DNA of 40,916 bases from Flammeovirgaceae bacterium UBA1842 (GTDB lineage: Bacteria > Bacteroidota > Bacteroidia > Cytophagales > Cyclobacteriaceae): positions 350 to 41,265 of the forward strand of contig DDIU01000014.1 in assembly GCA_002338655.1 (NCBI GenBank). Direction: 5' to 3'. The position numbers and the translations under genes were made by a program. The notes below the pieces were generated by a model that was not told the DNA's origin, did no database searches, and saw only the letters and a program-made list of their open reading frames with translations. Positions 14,947 to 23,325 of the stretch are shown here, piece after piece (positions within the stretch are counted from its first letter, which is position 1; every line of letters starts with the position of its first letter).

Positions 14947-15369
14947 TTATGATTCAACGTAATCTCTACGTACTACAAACTTCGTTTTAAGCGGGAGTTT
15001 TTGCTGAGCCAACCTCAATGCTTCTTTTGCATCTGCAGTAGAAACACCTCCAGCTTCAAAAAGAATAGTACCCGGCTTAATAGTAGCTACCCAATATTCT
15101 GGTGCTCCTTTACCTTTACCCATCCTTACTTCAGCAGGCTTTTTGGTAATTGGCTTGTCAGGAAAAATTCTGATCCAAACCTGACCTTCTCTTTTCATAG
15201 CTCTGGTCATAGCAATCCTGGCTGCTTCAATTTGTCTTGAAGTGATCCATCCTGGCTCCATAGATTTGATGGCAAAAGCCCCAAATGCTATTGTATGTCC
15301 TCTTTGGGCGATACCTTTTACCCTGCCTTTTTGCTGCTTCCTGAACTTTGTTCTTTTAGGCTGTAACAT
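14947..15369 (-). CDS. rplP: 50S ribosomal protein L16
   Basis: L16 organises the A-site region and aminoacyl-tRNA arm of the 50S subunit. The 140 residues begin MLQPKRTKFRKQQKGRVKGI and include the SRQIEAARIAMTRAMKREGQ, RIFPDKPITKKPAEVRMGKG and GAPEYWVATIKPG signatures. Length is normal. It is separated from rpsC by 50 bases containing a small GC hairpin (15387-15399). Confidence 0.98.
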   Translation of the reverse strand: MLQPKRTKFRKQQKGRVKGIAQRGHTIAFGAFAIKSMEPGWITSRQIEAARIAMTRAMKREGQVWIRIFPDKPITKKPAEVRMGKGKGAPEYWVATIKPGTILFEAGGVSTADAKEALRLAQQKLPLKTKFVVRRDYVES

Positions 15370-15386
15370 ATCTTATGTCTTTATAC

Positions 15387-15399
15387 CGCGTATAACGCG
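15387..15399 (-). other. small GC hairpin between rpsC and rplP
   Basis: CGCGT (15387-15391) and ACGCG (15395-15399) can pair around a 3-base loop in the 50-base gap, which is otherwise AT-rich. No U-run follows. A processing or pausing site is possible, but the stem is short. Confidence 0.25.
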
Positions 15400-15419
15400 A
15401 TTCAACTCTTAATTAAAAA

Positions 15420-16148
15420 TTACTTCTTTCTACTTCTTTTTGGGCCTTCTGGTCGTTTACGACCACCGCCTCCTCCACCTTGCTGTGAATTAGAAGCTCC
15501 AATATTTGGTGACAAATCTCTTTTGCCATAAACTTCACCTTTGAAGATCCATACTTTAATACCGATCTTTCCATATACAGTTTGAGCTTCACTTATTGCA
15601 TAATCAATGTCCGCTCTAAGTGTATGAAGAGGAATTCTACCTTCCTTATACTGTTCAGATCTTGCCATTTCAGCTCCACCCAATCTTCCAGACACTTTTA
15701 TTTTAATTCCCTGAGCTCCTACTCTCATTGAAGAAGCAATAGCTTGCTTCATCGCTCTTCTATAGGAAATTCTTGCCTGTAGCTGTTGGGCAATAGACTC
15801 ACCTACCAATCTGGCATCAAGTTCTGGACGCTTGATTTCAAAGATGTTAATCTGCACATCCTTATTAGTGATTTGCTTTAACTCTTCTTTGATTTTGTCA
15901 ACTTCAGAGCCTCCTTTACCTATAACCACTCCCGGACGGGCAGTATGTACAGTAAGGGTTACTCTTTTAAGTGTTCTTTCAATGACTACTTTAGAGATTC
16001 CTCCTTTAGGAATACGAGCACTTACATATTTTCTAATGGTATGGTCTTCTACTAATTTATCGGCAAATGTATCACCACCGAACCACGCAGAATCCCATCC
16101 TCTAACGATACCAAGTCTGAAAGCTATTGGGTTTATTTTTTGTCCCAT
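15420..16148 (-). CDS. rpsC: 30S ribosomal protein S3
   Basis: S3 lines the mRNA entry tunnel and helps unwind mRNA. The 242 residues contain an N-terminal segment (MGQKINPIAFRLGIVRGWDS), a type II KH domain with the GKGG loop (ARPGVVIGKGGSEVDKIKEE) and the C-terminal S3 domain (RMGVGAQGIKIKVSGRLGGAE-like region, RADIDYAISEAQTVYGKIGIKVWI). The tail is glycine-rich then basic (GGGGGGRKRPEGPKRSRKK). The start overlaps the rplV stop by one base. Confidence 0.98.
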   Translation of the reverse strand: MGQKINPIAFRLGIVRGWDSAWFGGDTFADKLVEDHTIRKYVSARIPKGGISKVVIERTLKRVTLTVHTARPGVVIGKGGSEVDKIKEELKQITNKDVQINIFEIKRPELDARLVGESIAQQLQARISYRRAMKQAIASSMRVGAQGIKIKVSGRLGGAEMARSEQYKEGRIPLHTLRADIDYAISEAQTVYGKIGIKVWIFKGEVYGKRDLSPNIGASNSQQGGGGGGRKRPEGPKRSRKK

Positions 16149-16537
16149 TATTTATCTTCTTTTTTGTCTTTAGTCACTTCTTTTTGCTCAACAGGTGCTG
16201 CACTGTCTAAAATCATGGTTACATGATTTGATCTTTTTCTAATCCTATGTGCACGTCCTTGAGGAGCGGGTCTCAATCTTTTCAAAACTCTACCACTATC
16301 AACAGTAATTGACTTTACATATAGATCAGCATCTTCCAGATTAACATCTTCGTTCTTATTCTGCCAGTTTGATATCGCTGACAATAAAAGTTTTTCCAAC
16401 CTTGCTGCGCCTTGTTTAGGCTCAAACTTTAGGATGTTCAATGCCTTGTTCACTTTCTCGCCTCTTACAAGGTCCGCTACCAACCTCATCTTACGAGGAG
16501 AAGTGGGTACATTATTAAGTTTAGCTATTGCCTCCAT
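16148..16537 (-). CDS. rplV: 50S ribosomal protein L22
   Basis: L22 extends a beta-hairpin into the exit tunnel, where macrolide-resistance changes occur in other species. The 129-residue protein has the start MEAIAKLNNVPTSPRKMRLV, ADLVRGEKVNKALNIL and the hairpin KRLRPAPQGRAHRIRKRSNH. A charged tail of about 15 residues (EQKEVTKDKKEDK) follows. It lies 2 bases after rpsS. Confidence 0.98.
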   Translation of the reverse strand: MEAIAKLNNVPTSPRKMRLVADLVRGEKVNKALNILKFEPKQGAARLEKLLLSAISNWQNKNEDVNLEDADLYVKSITVDSGRVLKRLRPAPQGRAHRIRKRSNHVTMILDSAAPVEQKEVTKDKKEDK

Positions 16538-16539
16538 AA

Positions 16540-16818
16540 TTATCTTTTGCCTTTGTCTTTTTTACCAACGTGACCCCTAAAATTCCTAGTTGGAGAAAAC
16601 TCACCGAGTTTGTGTCCTACCATATTTTCAGTTACATAAACAGGTATGAACTTATTGCCATTGTGAACAGCGAAAGTATGACCTACAAAATCCGGAGAAA
16701 CCATAGATCTCCTTGACCAGGTCTTGATTACAGATTTTTTACCTGAATCATTCATGTTCTCAACTTTATTCTCTAGCCTAAAATCAATGTAAGGCCCTTT
16801 TTTTAGTGATCTTGCCAT
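16540..16818 (-). CDS. rpsS: 30S ribosomal protein S19
   Basis: S19 pairs with S13 in the 30S head. The 92 residues are canonical: MARSLKKGPYIDF, IKTWSRRSMVSPDFVGHTFAVHNG in parts, and VTENMVGHKLGEFSPTRNFRGH. The start shares one base with the rplB stop. Confidence 0.98.
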   Translation of the reverse strand: MARSLKKGPYIDFRLENKVENMNDSGKKSVIKTWSRRSMVSPDFVGHTFAVHNGNKFIPVYVTENMVGHKLGEFSPTRNFRGHVGKKDKGKR

Positions 16819-17642
16819 TATTTCTTACCTCTACTAATGATTAGATTATTTGAATACTTCTTAGGAGTTCTGGTTTTCTTCCCTTTTGCATAAAGACCTT
16901 TTCTTGATCTAGGGTGACCACCAGATGACTTACCTTCACCACCTCCCATTGGGTGATCGACAGGGTTCATGGCAACACCTCTTGTTCTTGGTCTTCTTCC
17001 CAACCATCTGTTCCTACCTGCTTTACCCAAATTCACGTTCATGTGATCTGAGTTTGATACAGTACCAACAGTTGCCATGCATGAAGCAAGTACTTTTCTT
17101 GTCTCACCAGAAGGCAACTTTACAGTAACATATTTTCCTTCACGTGCCAATAATTGCACATAAGATCCGGCACTTCTTGCCATTGCTCCACCTCTACCGG
17201 GCTTAAGCTCAATGTTATGAAGAATGGTACCTAATGGAATCTTGCTTAATGGTAGTGCATTGCCTACTTCAGGGGCAACATTTTCGCCAGATATAACTGT
17301 TTGACCAACAGTTATTCCTTCTGGTGCGATAATATATGTTTTTGCTCCATCAGCATAAAACAATAATGCGATACGTGCAGATCTTGATGGATCATACTCA
17401 ACGGCATTTACTGTTGCTGGCACATCGAATTTATCTCTCTTAAAATCAATGATCCTGGTTTTTTTCTTATGACCTCCACCTAAGTAGCGCATGGTCATTT
17501 TACCAGTATTATTTCTACCACCGGTTCTTTTTCTTGTAACCACCAATGCCTTTTCAGGAGAAGATTTTGTAATCTCCGTGAAAGCTGGTGCTACTCTGAA
17601 TCTCTGTCCGGGTGTAACCGGTCTTAATTTTTTAATCGCCAT
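16818..17642 (-). CDS. rplB: 50S ribosomal protein L2
   Basis: L2 is needed for subunit association and peptidyl transferase activity. The 274-residue protein is full length, with the N-terminal RNA-binding OB fold, the SH3-like domain and the highly conserved C-terminal loop ARGVAMNPVDHPMGGGEGK-type sequence holding the functionally important histidine. The tail ends KGKKTRTPKKYSNNLIISRG. It follows rplW by 11 bases. Confidence 0.98.
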   Translation of the reverse strand: MAIKKLRPVTPGQRFRVAPAFTEITKSSPEKALVVTRKRTGGRNNTGKMTMRYLGGGHKKKTRIIDFKRDKFDVPATVNAVEYDPSRSARIALLFYADGAKTYIIAPEGITVGQTVISGENVAPEVGNALPLSKIPLGTILHNIELKPGRGGAMARSAGSYVQLLAREGKYVTVKLPSGETRKVLASCMATVGTVSNSDHMNVNLGKAGRNRWLGRRPRTRGVAMNPVDHPMGGGEGKSSGGHPRSRKGLYAKGKKTRTPKKYSNNLIISRGKK

Positions 17643-17653
17643 TTCTTGCTAAA

Positions 17654-17941
17654 TTATATCTCGCTGTAAAAATCGATTACATCACCTTCAGCTACACTTA
17701 TAATAGCTTTCTTATAGGAAGCTGTTCTTCCTGATACTACTCTAGACTTTGCAAATCTTGACTTAGTCTTTCCGAGGTAGTTCATTGTATTAACTGCCTC
17801 AACAGTGACTCCGTACATTTTTTCCACAGCCTTCTTAATTTCCACTTTATTGGCATTTCGATCTACTACGAAACCGTACTTGCCTTTTTCATTTAAAGCG
17901 GACACTTTTTCTGTAACCAATGGCTTTACTAAAACGCTCAT
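17654..17941 (-). CDS. rplW: 50S ribosomal protein L23
   Basis: L23 surrounds the tunnel exit and is the docking site for trigger factor and SRP. The 95 residues include LVKPLVTEKVSALNEKGKYG, the VDRNANKVEIKKAVEKMYGV signature and the loop MNYLGKTKSRFAKSRVVSGR. It lies 2 bases after rplD. Confidence 0.97.
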   Translation of the reverse strand: MSVLVKPLVTEKVSALNEKGKYGFVVDRNANKVEIKKAVEKMYGVTVEAVNTMNYLGKTKSRFAKSRVVSGRTASYKKAIISVAEGDVIDFYSEI

Positions 17942-17943
17942 TA

Positions 17944-18573
17944 TTATTTCTTCAAAAGGTTATCAATTTTCTCAACTGACCCTTCACTGAGGATCAATGT
18001 ATCAGCGTTAAGCACATCATAGGTAGTTAGCATATCAGCCAATACTACTTTAGTGTTCTGAACATTTCTGCCAGAAAGTGCCAAACTCTTATCAGATGTT
18101 GGAAGAACCAAAAGGGTCTTTTTATTGTCAAGTGACAAAGCACTTAGCATTTTCAGATAGTCTTTTGTTTTTGGTGCTTCAAAGCTAAAGTCTTCAACAA
18201 TGGAAATGCTTTTGTCTTTAGCCTTATAAGTAAGGGCTGACTTTCTTGCCAACTCCTTAAGTTTCTTGTTAAGCTTAAAAGAATAGTCACGTGGCTGAGG
18301 ACCGAATGCCCTACCTCCACCTCTGAATATTGGTGACTTTATACTACCAGCACGGGCAGTACCTGTTCCTTTTTGCTTTTTAATCTTTCTTGTTGACCCA
18401 CTGATCTCTGCTCTTTGCTTTGACTTGTGTGTTCCTTGTCTTTGGTTAGCCAAAAACTGTTTCACGTCAAGATAGATGGCGTGGTCATTAGGTTCGATAC
18501 CAAACACTTCTTTAGAAAGCGTAATTTTTCTCCCGGTATCTTCGCCTGTATGTTTTACTACTGTGATATTCAT
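17944..18573 (-). CDS. rplD: 50S ribosomal protein L4
   Basis: L4 sends an extended loop into the exit tunnel and, in E. coli, autoregulates the S10 operon. The 209-residue protein shows the loop signature (GSTRKIKKQKGTGTARAGSI, RGGGRAFGPQPRDYSFKLNK) and the C-terminal globular part. Whether L4 control exists here is unknown; the leader before rplC is short. The start shares one base with the rplC stop. Confidence 0.98.
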   Translation of the reverse strand: MNITVVKHTGEDTGRKITLSKEVFGIEPNDHAIYLDVKQFLANQRQGTHKSKQRAEISGSTRKIKKQKGTGTARAGSIKSPIFRGGGRAFGPQPRDYSFKLNKKLKELARKSALTYKAKDKSISIVEDFSFEAPKTKDYLKMLSALSLDNKKTLLVLPTSDKSLALSGRNVQNTKVVLADMLTTYDVLNADTLILSEGSVEKIDNLLKK

Positions 18574-19205
18574 TATTTCTCGAGAATTACAGTTGAATTA
18601 TTTGCACCCGGTACAGAACCACTCACTAGGATCAAGTTCTTTTCAGGTATGATTTGCATTACTCTAAGGTTCATAAGTTTTACCCTATCTCCACCAGTTC
18701 TTCCAGCCATTCTCATCCCTTTGAATACTCTAGCAGGATAAGAAGCACCACCTACAGAACCTGGGGCTCTAAGCCTGTTGTGCTGACCGTGAGTTGCTTG
18801 TCCAACACCACCGAAGTTGTGTCTTTTCACAACACCCTGGAAACCTTTACCTTTTGAAGTGCCGACTGCATCAACGTAATCGCCCTCAACAAACACATCT
18901 CCTACGCTAAGAACCTGCCCTAACTCAACTGGACCTGTAAATTCTTCACGGAAATCCCTAAATTCGATTACATCTTTCTTAGGAGTTGTATTCGCTTTCT
19001 TGAAATGACCTTTCAATGCGTTGGGAGTATTTTTTTCCTTGCGCTCTCCAAAGCTCAATTGAACGGCCCTATAGCCATCCTTCTCCTCATTTTTTACTTG
19101 CGTCACTACGCAAGGACCAGCTTCTATTACTGTGCATGCGACATTTCGTCCATCGGCACCAAAAATGCTAGTCATTCCGATTTTCTTTCCTATAATACCA
19201 GACAT
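18573..19205 (-). CDS. rplC: 50S ribosomal protein L3
   Basis: L3 is a primary assembly protein with a finger reaching the peptidyl transferase centre. The 210 residues begin MSGIIGKKIGMTSIFGADGR and contain the finger GFQGVVKRHNFGGVGQATHG and SVGGASYPARVFKGMRMAGR. It is the first gene of the superoperon here. In most bacteria rpsJ precedes rplC; here a promoter and then recO are found instead. Confidence 0.98.
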   Translation of the reverse strand: MSGIIGKKIGMTSIFGADGRNVACTVIEAGPCVVTQVKNEEKDGYRAVQLSFGERKEKNTPNALKGHFKKANTTPKKDVIEFRDFREEFTGPVELGQVLSVGDVFVEGDYVDAVGTSKGKGFQGVVKRHNFGGVGQATHGQHNRLRAPGSVGGASYPARVFKGMRMAGRTGGDRVKLMNLRVMQIIPEKNLILVSGSVPGANNSTVILEK

Positions 19206-19267
19206 TTTCTAATCTTTATTAAGCGCAATTATGCTTTATCTCTCACGGTTTTTCCGCAAAAGGACTG

Positions 19268-19298
19268 CAAAGATAGTAACTAATGAGAAGTTACCAAA
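19268..19298 (-). promoter_or_regulatory. promoter of the S10-spc-alpha superoperon
   Basis: On the minus strand TTTG (19295-19298), exactly 19 bases, then TATCTTTG (19268-19275) is a full match to the Bacteroidota housekeeping promoter. The leader to the rplC ATG is about 60 bases. The 208-base gap between recO and rplC contains this promoter and otherwise AT-rich sequence without a clear terminator. Confidence 0.8.
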
Positions 19299-19413
19299 TA
19301 GTAGGTGTTAAATTTTTTGTTGAAGTACTGCCAGAAATAACGCAGTGTTATGAAGTGCCCAAAATAAGATAATTTCGAATTATTTATGAAAAATTATGGC
19401 TAAAAAATATTTT

Positions 19414-20085
19414 TCATTGGTCTTCCAAGACCGCCCTCAATACGTTAATCGATTTTATTTCTACGATGGTATCAATTTGGGTTTTATAAAAGGACAGGAT
19501 ATGATCCAATAAAACCCTCCGTTCCTTGTTATTAAGGTTCACCTTAGCTGTATACCGCTCATCCAATAAGGTGCGTATGGTCTTTTCCATTTTTTCATCG
19601 GCCGATGTATGGAAAAACTGATCTGATTCTGATAGTCCAAACCCTAAGTAGCGCGTGAGCTTTAATAAAAATTGTAAATGGAAATTTTGATAATTATCTT
19701 CAGAGTGATCCAGCATTTCAATGGAGTAGTGTATAAAGCCAAATAAATCTTTAACCTCACCCTCTTCCTTTATACACTTATATAATACCTCTGCAATAAA
19801 TACCCCTATGGATGATTTTAGGATTTCGTAAGGGATGGTTTGAAGTGGTATAGAACATTTTATTTCTGCAATCCTATTAATACCGGAATTGGGTTTATTA
19901 TAAACCACCAAATCGAGCAGAGTAAGGGGTTGGTAGAGGGCTATTCTCCCTTTCGACTTAACGGAACGCACCCCATTGACTATGTAGCTTTGGAGGCCGA
20001 ACTCTTCTGTAAATATCTTGACTATAATAGAGGTGTCCCGATATTTGAAGTATTTAAATACAATGCCTCTGGTTTTATGGAGCAT
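19414..20085 (-). CDS. recO: DNA repair protein RecO
   Basis: RecO works with RecR and RecF to load RecA on SSB-coated DNA. The 223-residue protein has the N-terminal OB fold (MLHKTRGIVFKYFKYRDTSI, IFTEEFGLQSYIVNGVRS, RIALYQPLTLLDLVVY) and a helical C-terminal domain. The cysteine cluster that binds zinc in some RecO proteins is absent. The start shares one base with the porZ stop, indicating co-translation with porZ and tdk. Confidence 0.9.
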   Translation of the reverse strand: MLHKTRGIVFKYFKYRDTSIIVKIFTEEFGLQSYIVNGVRSVKSKGRIALYQPLTLLDLVVYNKPNSGINRIAEIKCSIPLQTIPYEILKSSIGVFIAEVLYKCIKEEGEVKDLFGFIHYSIEMLDHSEDNYQNFHLQFLLKLTRYLGFGLSESDQFFHTSADEKMEKTIRTLLDERYTAKVNLNNKERRVLLDHILSFYKTQIDTIVEIKSINVLRAVLEDQ

Positions 20086-22319
20086 TAATTTATGACGGCT
20101 ATTTTACCAATATACGTTTCATCACCATTCTGTGATGAACTAAAAACAAAATATATGCCTGTAGCTGCGCGATTTCCATTGTAATCACGCGAGTCCCATG
20201 TGGCTGTGCCCCCTTCGGACCTTGTAGCCCAAATTAATCTCCCCGAGGCATCAGTGATTTTCACATCTACATCTTCCACTAGCCCACTGATCCCAATAGT
20301 TCCATTAAAGTCTCTGGGCACTGGGTTAGGGAAAATTTTTACTTGACCGTGGCTTTCTGCGGGGTTTGTAGCATTTCCCCGATAACTGATAATTCCTTCG
20401 GGTGTTCCAAAGAATACTTCCCCTGATACTTCATTGATATTAATCGCTACTATAGTATTGGAGGGCAACGGACTATTATCAATATTAAAATTAAGCAGTT
20501 GCCTGTCGGCCTGCTCATCGAATAACCAAACACCATTTCTTGTTCCAATCCACTTCCTGTTTCCAGCATCTACTTTAATGGCAGTGATTTCTTCATCCCT
20601 TAACAGTTGTCTATTTTCGAAAATGGGCAAAATTGCATCGATGGTATTGTCCTGAACATCAACGGAACTGGAAAATACGGCCACTCCAGCACCCGTACCC
20701 ACCCAGATAAACCCGTCTTTATCAACAGCGAGTGAATTGACAGTAGAGTTTGGAAGACCCCCATTACCAGATTGAGCGGTTAAATACCTTGTCTGCTCAG
20801 TAACTTTATCGAAAACCAAGATACCTCCTCCAGCTATTGGATCAACAATCATCCATAATTTTGATCGGGTATTGACCACCTCCAGTAAAGCACTTGTAAT
20901 TAATGAATAGGATGTCCATTCATTACCAGTAAGTAGATGTAAACCCTGGCTTGCACCATAGTTAAGTACCCAAAGGCCCTCATTGGAAGATTCAATAGCG
21001 GTGAGATTCACCTGATGGTCGCCAGGCAGTAGGTTTTGAAGTGGACTGGAGTTCTCATCAATAATAGTAATTACATCATCTTGATCAATTTTCATCAATC
21101 CATAACCGTAAGAGGCGTAATAGAATGAGTTGTTCCTGATGTCAAAGTCCGCATCAACAATATCATTAAATACTGGTGTACTGACATTAGCCGCATTGAA
21201 ATTGCTCCATTTTCCATTTCTGAATTGGTAAAAACCTGCGGAGTTGCCCAATGCGATCCTACTGCCGGAATACCCCCCAGGTAAACCGGATACAGTATTG
21301 TCATGATAAAAAAATCGAAATATGGCGTTACTATTGGGCCCTGTGGGCTTTATGTTTTCAAATGCCCCTTGATAATTGGTTACTAATCCATTGTTCTTAT
21401 CCGTTATCCACAATATGTTATCCTGGACCATTGCACCAGTAGGTATGGTAATTAAATTATCAACAATGGGTTGGGCAGATTCCACATCATTCATCAGATA
21501 AATGCCTGATGATGCCAAAACAATAAGCTGAGATCCGTCAGAATAGGCTGTCACAAACGATTCATCCTTCAGAGCAGAAGATTGAGTCCACCCTCCATTA
21601 GTATATTTATAAAGGCCATTGGAATTAAAGCCTGTTACGATCTGATCGTTTAGTGTTTGAATGACAACAGCACTACTCTCAGGCAAGCCATCAGAAAGGC
21701 CATATCTCTTCCACATGGATGGATCAAACAAGTTGGTGTTATTATTGAAATTGGAGGCGATCACTCCCTCAGTTGTTGCGAGAAATAGACTATCACCCAG
21801 TACGGTCGATTGGGAAACACTTATTTGGTTGGCATTTTTACCTAACTGCCGATAGGTCTCTTTGACCTCAAGTTTATTCAAATCAAAATTCAGTAGTCCA
21901 TAATCTGTAGCTATGAATGCCCTATTGTCCACGGCAATAATTTGATTAATCTTTTTGGAACCCAAAACTTGAGAATTGGATACCAAATCGATATTGACAA
22001 TTTCATTGTTTACGATAACATCAAGATTACCAGAGGTATAGCCAATTATCAGCTGATTTCTAACTTCGTCAAAATATAGTGCTGAAATGTTGTCTTCCTG
22101 TAGGCCATTGATTTTTGAAACTGTGGTAAGGCTATTGTCAGAAGTATCCAATATAAAAATCCCGTTTTCGCTGGCAACAAAAACCCTATCACCTCCTTTA
22201 GTTACATGTTTGGCCGAATTATAAGAAAAATGAGTACGCCAAGTACCGAGGGGAATATCTGACTGCGCATAAACTCCCCAAAAAGAAAGGAGTAGTAACG
22301 GTAAAATAAGACGGCTCAT
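20085..22319 (-). CDS. porZ: type IX secretion system PorZ-like beta-propeller protein
   Basis: The 744-residue protein starts with a signal peptide (MSRLILPLLLLSFWGVYA). Two large regions of propeller repeats follow (ENGIFILDTSDNSLTTVSKI, GYTSGNLDVIV, KDGFIWVGTGAGVAVFSS, KWIGTRNGVWLFDEQ), and the last roughly 80 residues form a type A sorting domain (VKIFPNPVPRDF, ITDASGRLIWATRS, ATGIYFVFSS). In Porphyromonas PorZ is part of the surface attachment complex (PorU-V-Q-Z) that processes T9SS cargo. Length, two propellers plus sorting domain, and the recO neighbour favour PorZ over a cargo protein or a stray histidine-kinase sensor. It overlaps tdk by 4 bases. Confidence 0.8.
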   Translation of the reverse strand: MSRLILPLLLLSFWGVYAQSDIPLGTWRTHFSYNSAKHVTKGGDRVFVASENGIFILDTSDNSLTTVSKINGLQEDNISALYFDEVRNQLIIGYTSGNLDVIVNNEIVNIDLVSNSQVLGSKKINQIIAVDNRAFIATDYGLLNFDLNKLEVKETYRQLGKNANQISVSQSTVLGDSLFLATTEGVIASNFNNNTNLFDPSMWKRYGLSDGLPESSAVVIQTLNDQIVTGFNSNGLYKYTNGGWTQSSALKDESFVTAYSDGSQLIVLASSGIYLMNDVESAQPIVDNLITIPTGAMVQDNILWITDKNNGLVTNYQGAFENIKPTGPNSNAIFRFFYHDNTVSGLPGGYSGSRIALGNSAGFYQFRNGKWSNFNAANVSTPVFNDIVDADFDIRNNSFYYASYGYGLMKIDQDDVITIIDENSSPLQNLLPGDHQVNLTAIESSNEGLWVLNYGASQGLHLLTGNEWTSYSLITSALLEVVNTRSKLWMIVDPIAGGGILVFDKVTEQTRYLTAQSGNGGLPNSTVNSLAVDKDGFIWVGTGAGVAVFSSSVDVQDNTIDAILPIFENRQLLRDEEITAIKVDAGNRKWIGTRNGVWLFDEQADRQLLNFNIDNSPLPSNTIVAININEVSGEVFFGTPEGIISYRGNATNPAESHGQVKIFPNPVPRDFNGTIGISGLVEDVDVKITDASGRLIWATRSEGGTATWDSRDYNGNRAATGIYFVFSSSQNGDETYIGKIAVIN

Positions 22320-22906
22320 TTTTTCGCTCTTTTTTTCATGCCCTCCATAAAACTTCTCCTTCCACGTGCTTCATATTCATGTTTTTCACCCAAAAGCACT
22401 TTGCTATCCTCCTCCGACAGTCTGTACGAAAAGGAGGCCAATTCCCCTGTCACTGCACAAATTGCGTGGACTTTGGTAACAAATTCAGCAACTGCCAGCA
22501 AATCAGGCATTGGACCAAAGGGCTTACCTTCAAAATCCATATCCAAGCCCGCTACAATTACCCGTTTGCCATTATTGGCTAGTTTATTACAAACATCAAC
22601 GATGTCATGGTCAAAGAATTGTGCTTCGTCAATACCTACTACATCACAATCTCCCGCCAACAACAATATATCATTGGCAAATTGGACCGGGGTTGAGCGG
22701 ATTGAATTCTCATTGTGAGAAACCACTTCTTCCTTATGGTATCGGGTATCTATCGAGGGTTTGAAGATTTCGACTTTTTGTTTAGCGATAAGCGACCTGT
22801 TGAGCCTACGGATCAGCTCTTCGGTCTTACCGGAAAACATGCATCCGCAAACGACCTCAATCCAGCCGGTCTTTTTCCCTTTTCCAAAATTGGGTTCAAT
22901 AAACAT
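22316..22906 (-). CDS. tdk: thymidine kinase (type II)
   Basis: The enzyme phosphorylates thymidine in pyrimidine salvage. The 196-residue protein has the P-loop GCMFSGKT (21-28), the D-E-A-Q motif with catalytic E94, and the lasso-domain core (FGPMPDLLAVAEFVTKVHAI). The zinc-binding lasso usually has two cysteine pairs; here only C150 remains (HAICAVTG) and the second pair is replaced (YEARGRRSF). Whether the lasso folds without zinc is unknown, but related Bacteroidota enzymes may share this. A promoter-like TATTTTTG lies 4 bases before the ATG. Confidence 0.95.
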   Translation of the reverse strand: MFIEPNFGKGKKTGWIEVVCGCMFSGKTEELIRRLNRSLIAKQKVEIFKPSIDTRYHKEEVVSHNENSIRSTPVQFANDILLLAGDCDVVGIDEAQFFDHDIVDVCNKLANNGKRVIVAGLDMDFEGKPFGPMPDLLAVAEFVTKVHAICAVTGELASFSYRLSEEDSKVLLGEKHEYEARGRRSFMEGMKKRAKK

Positions 22907-22910
22907 TGTG

Positions 22911-22918
22911 CAAAAATA
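22911..22918 (-). promoter_or_regulatory. possible promoter box of tdk-porZ-recO
   Basis: TATTTTTG on the minus strand ends only 4 bases before the tdk ATG. If real, the transcript would have almost no leader. No -33 TTTG is seen at normal spacing, so support is limited. Confidence 0.35.
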
Positions 22919-22963
22919 GGTTATTTACTTAGTGGTACTAGAGATATTTTTATTTACTTGACT

Positions 22964-23290
22964 TCAGTATGAGTAATCCATATGTGGGAGTTTGGATGAA
23001 GCTGGAATTTCTATTTCAATATCCCCACCATCGACCTTTACCTGACAGGCCAGCCTTTCATTGGCGGCCAACCTATTTAAGTTTGCATAGTTTATTTCAG
23101 GTTCCGTCCGCGCAGATAAATGCTCCATACCGTTCTTTACCACAAATTTACAGGTGGTACAACGGCCCTTTGCCCCACATGCGTGCATCCAGTCAATATA
23201 ATTTTCCTGCACTATTGCTAACACTGTTTTGTTATTATCGTTATTTTGGATAGTCAGATCAGATAAATTGGAAATTTTGATTTGCGCCAT
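22964..23290 (-). CDS. [2Fe-2S] plant-type ferredoxin
   Basis: A small electron carrier of 108 residues from the ATG at 23290 (MAQIKISNLSDLTIQNNDNN); the frame continues six codons upstream to 23308 but those residues look non-native. The cluster ligands follow the plant-type pattern: HACGAKGRCTTCKFVV gives three cysteines and RLACQVKV the fourth. The partner enzyme cannot be deduced. It starts 36 bases from a divergent plus-strand gene, so the two may share a control region. Confidence 0.9.
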   Translation of the reverse strand: MAQIKISNLSDLTIQNNDNNKTVLAIVQENYIDWMHACGAKGRCTTCKFVVKNGMEHLSARTEPEINYANLNRLAANERLACQVKVDGGDIEIEIPASSKLPHMDYSY

Positions 23291-23325
23291 TGAATATGTT
23301 TTAAACAAAGTAAAGGAATTACAAT

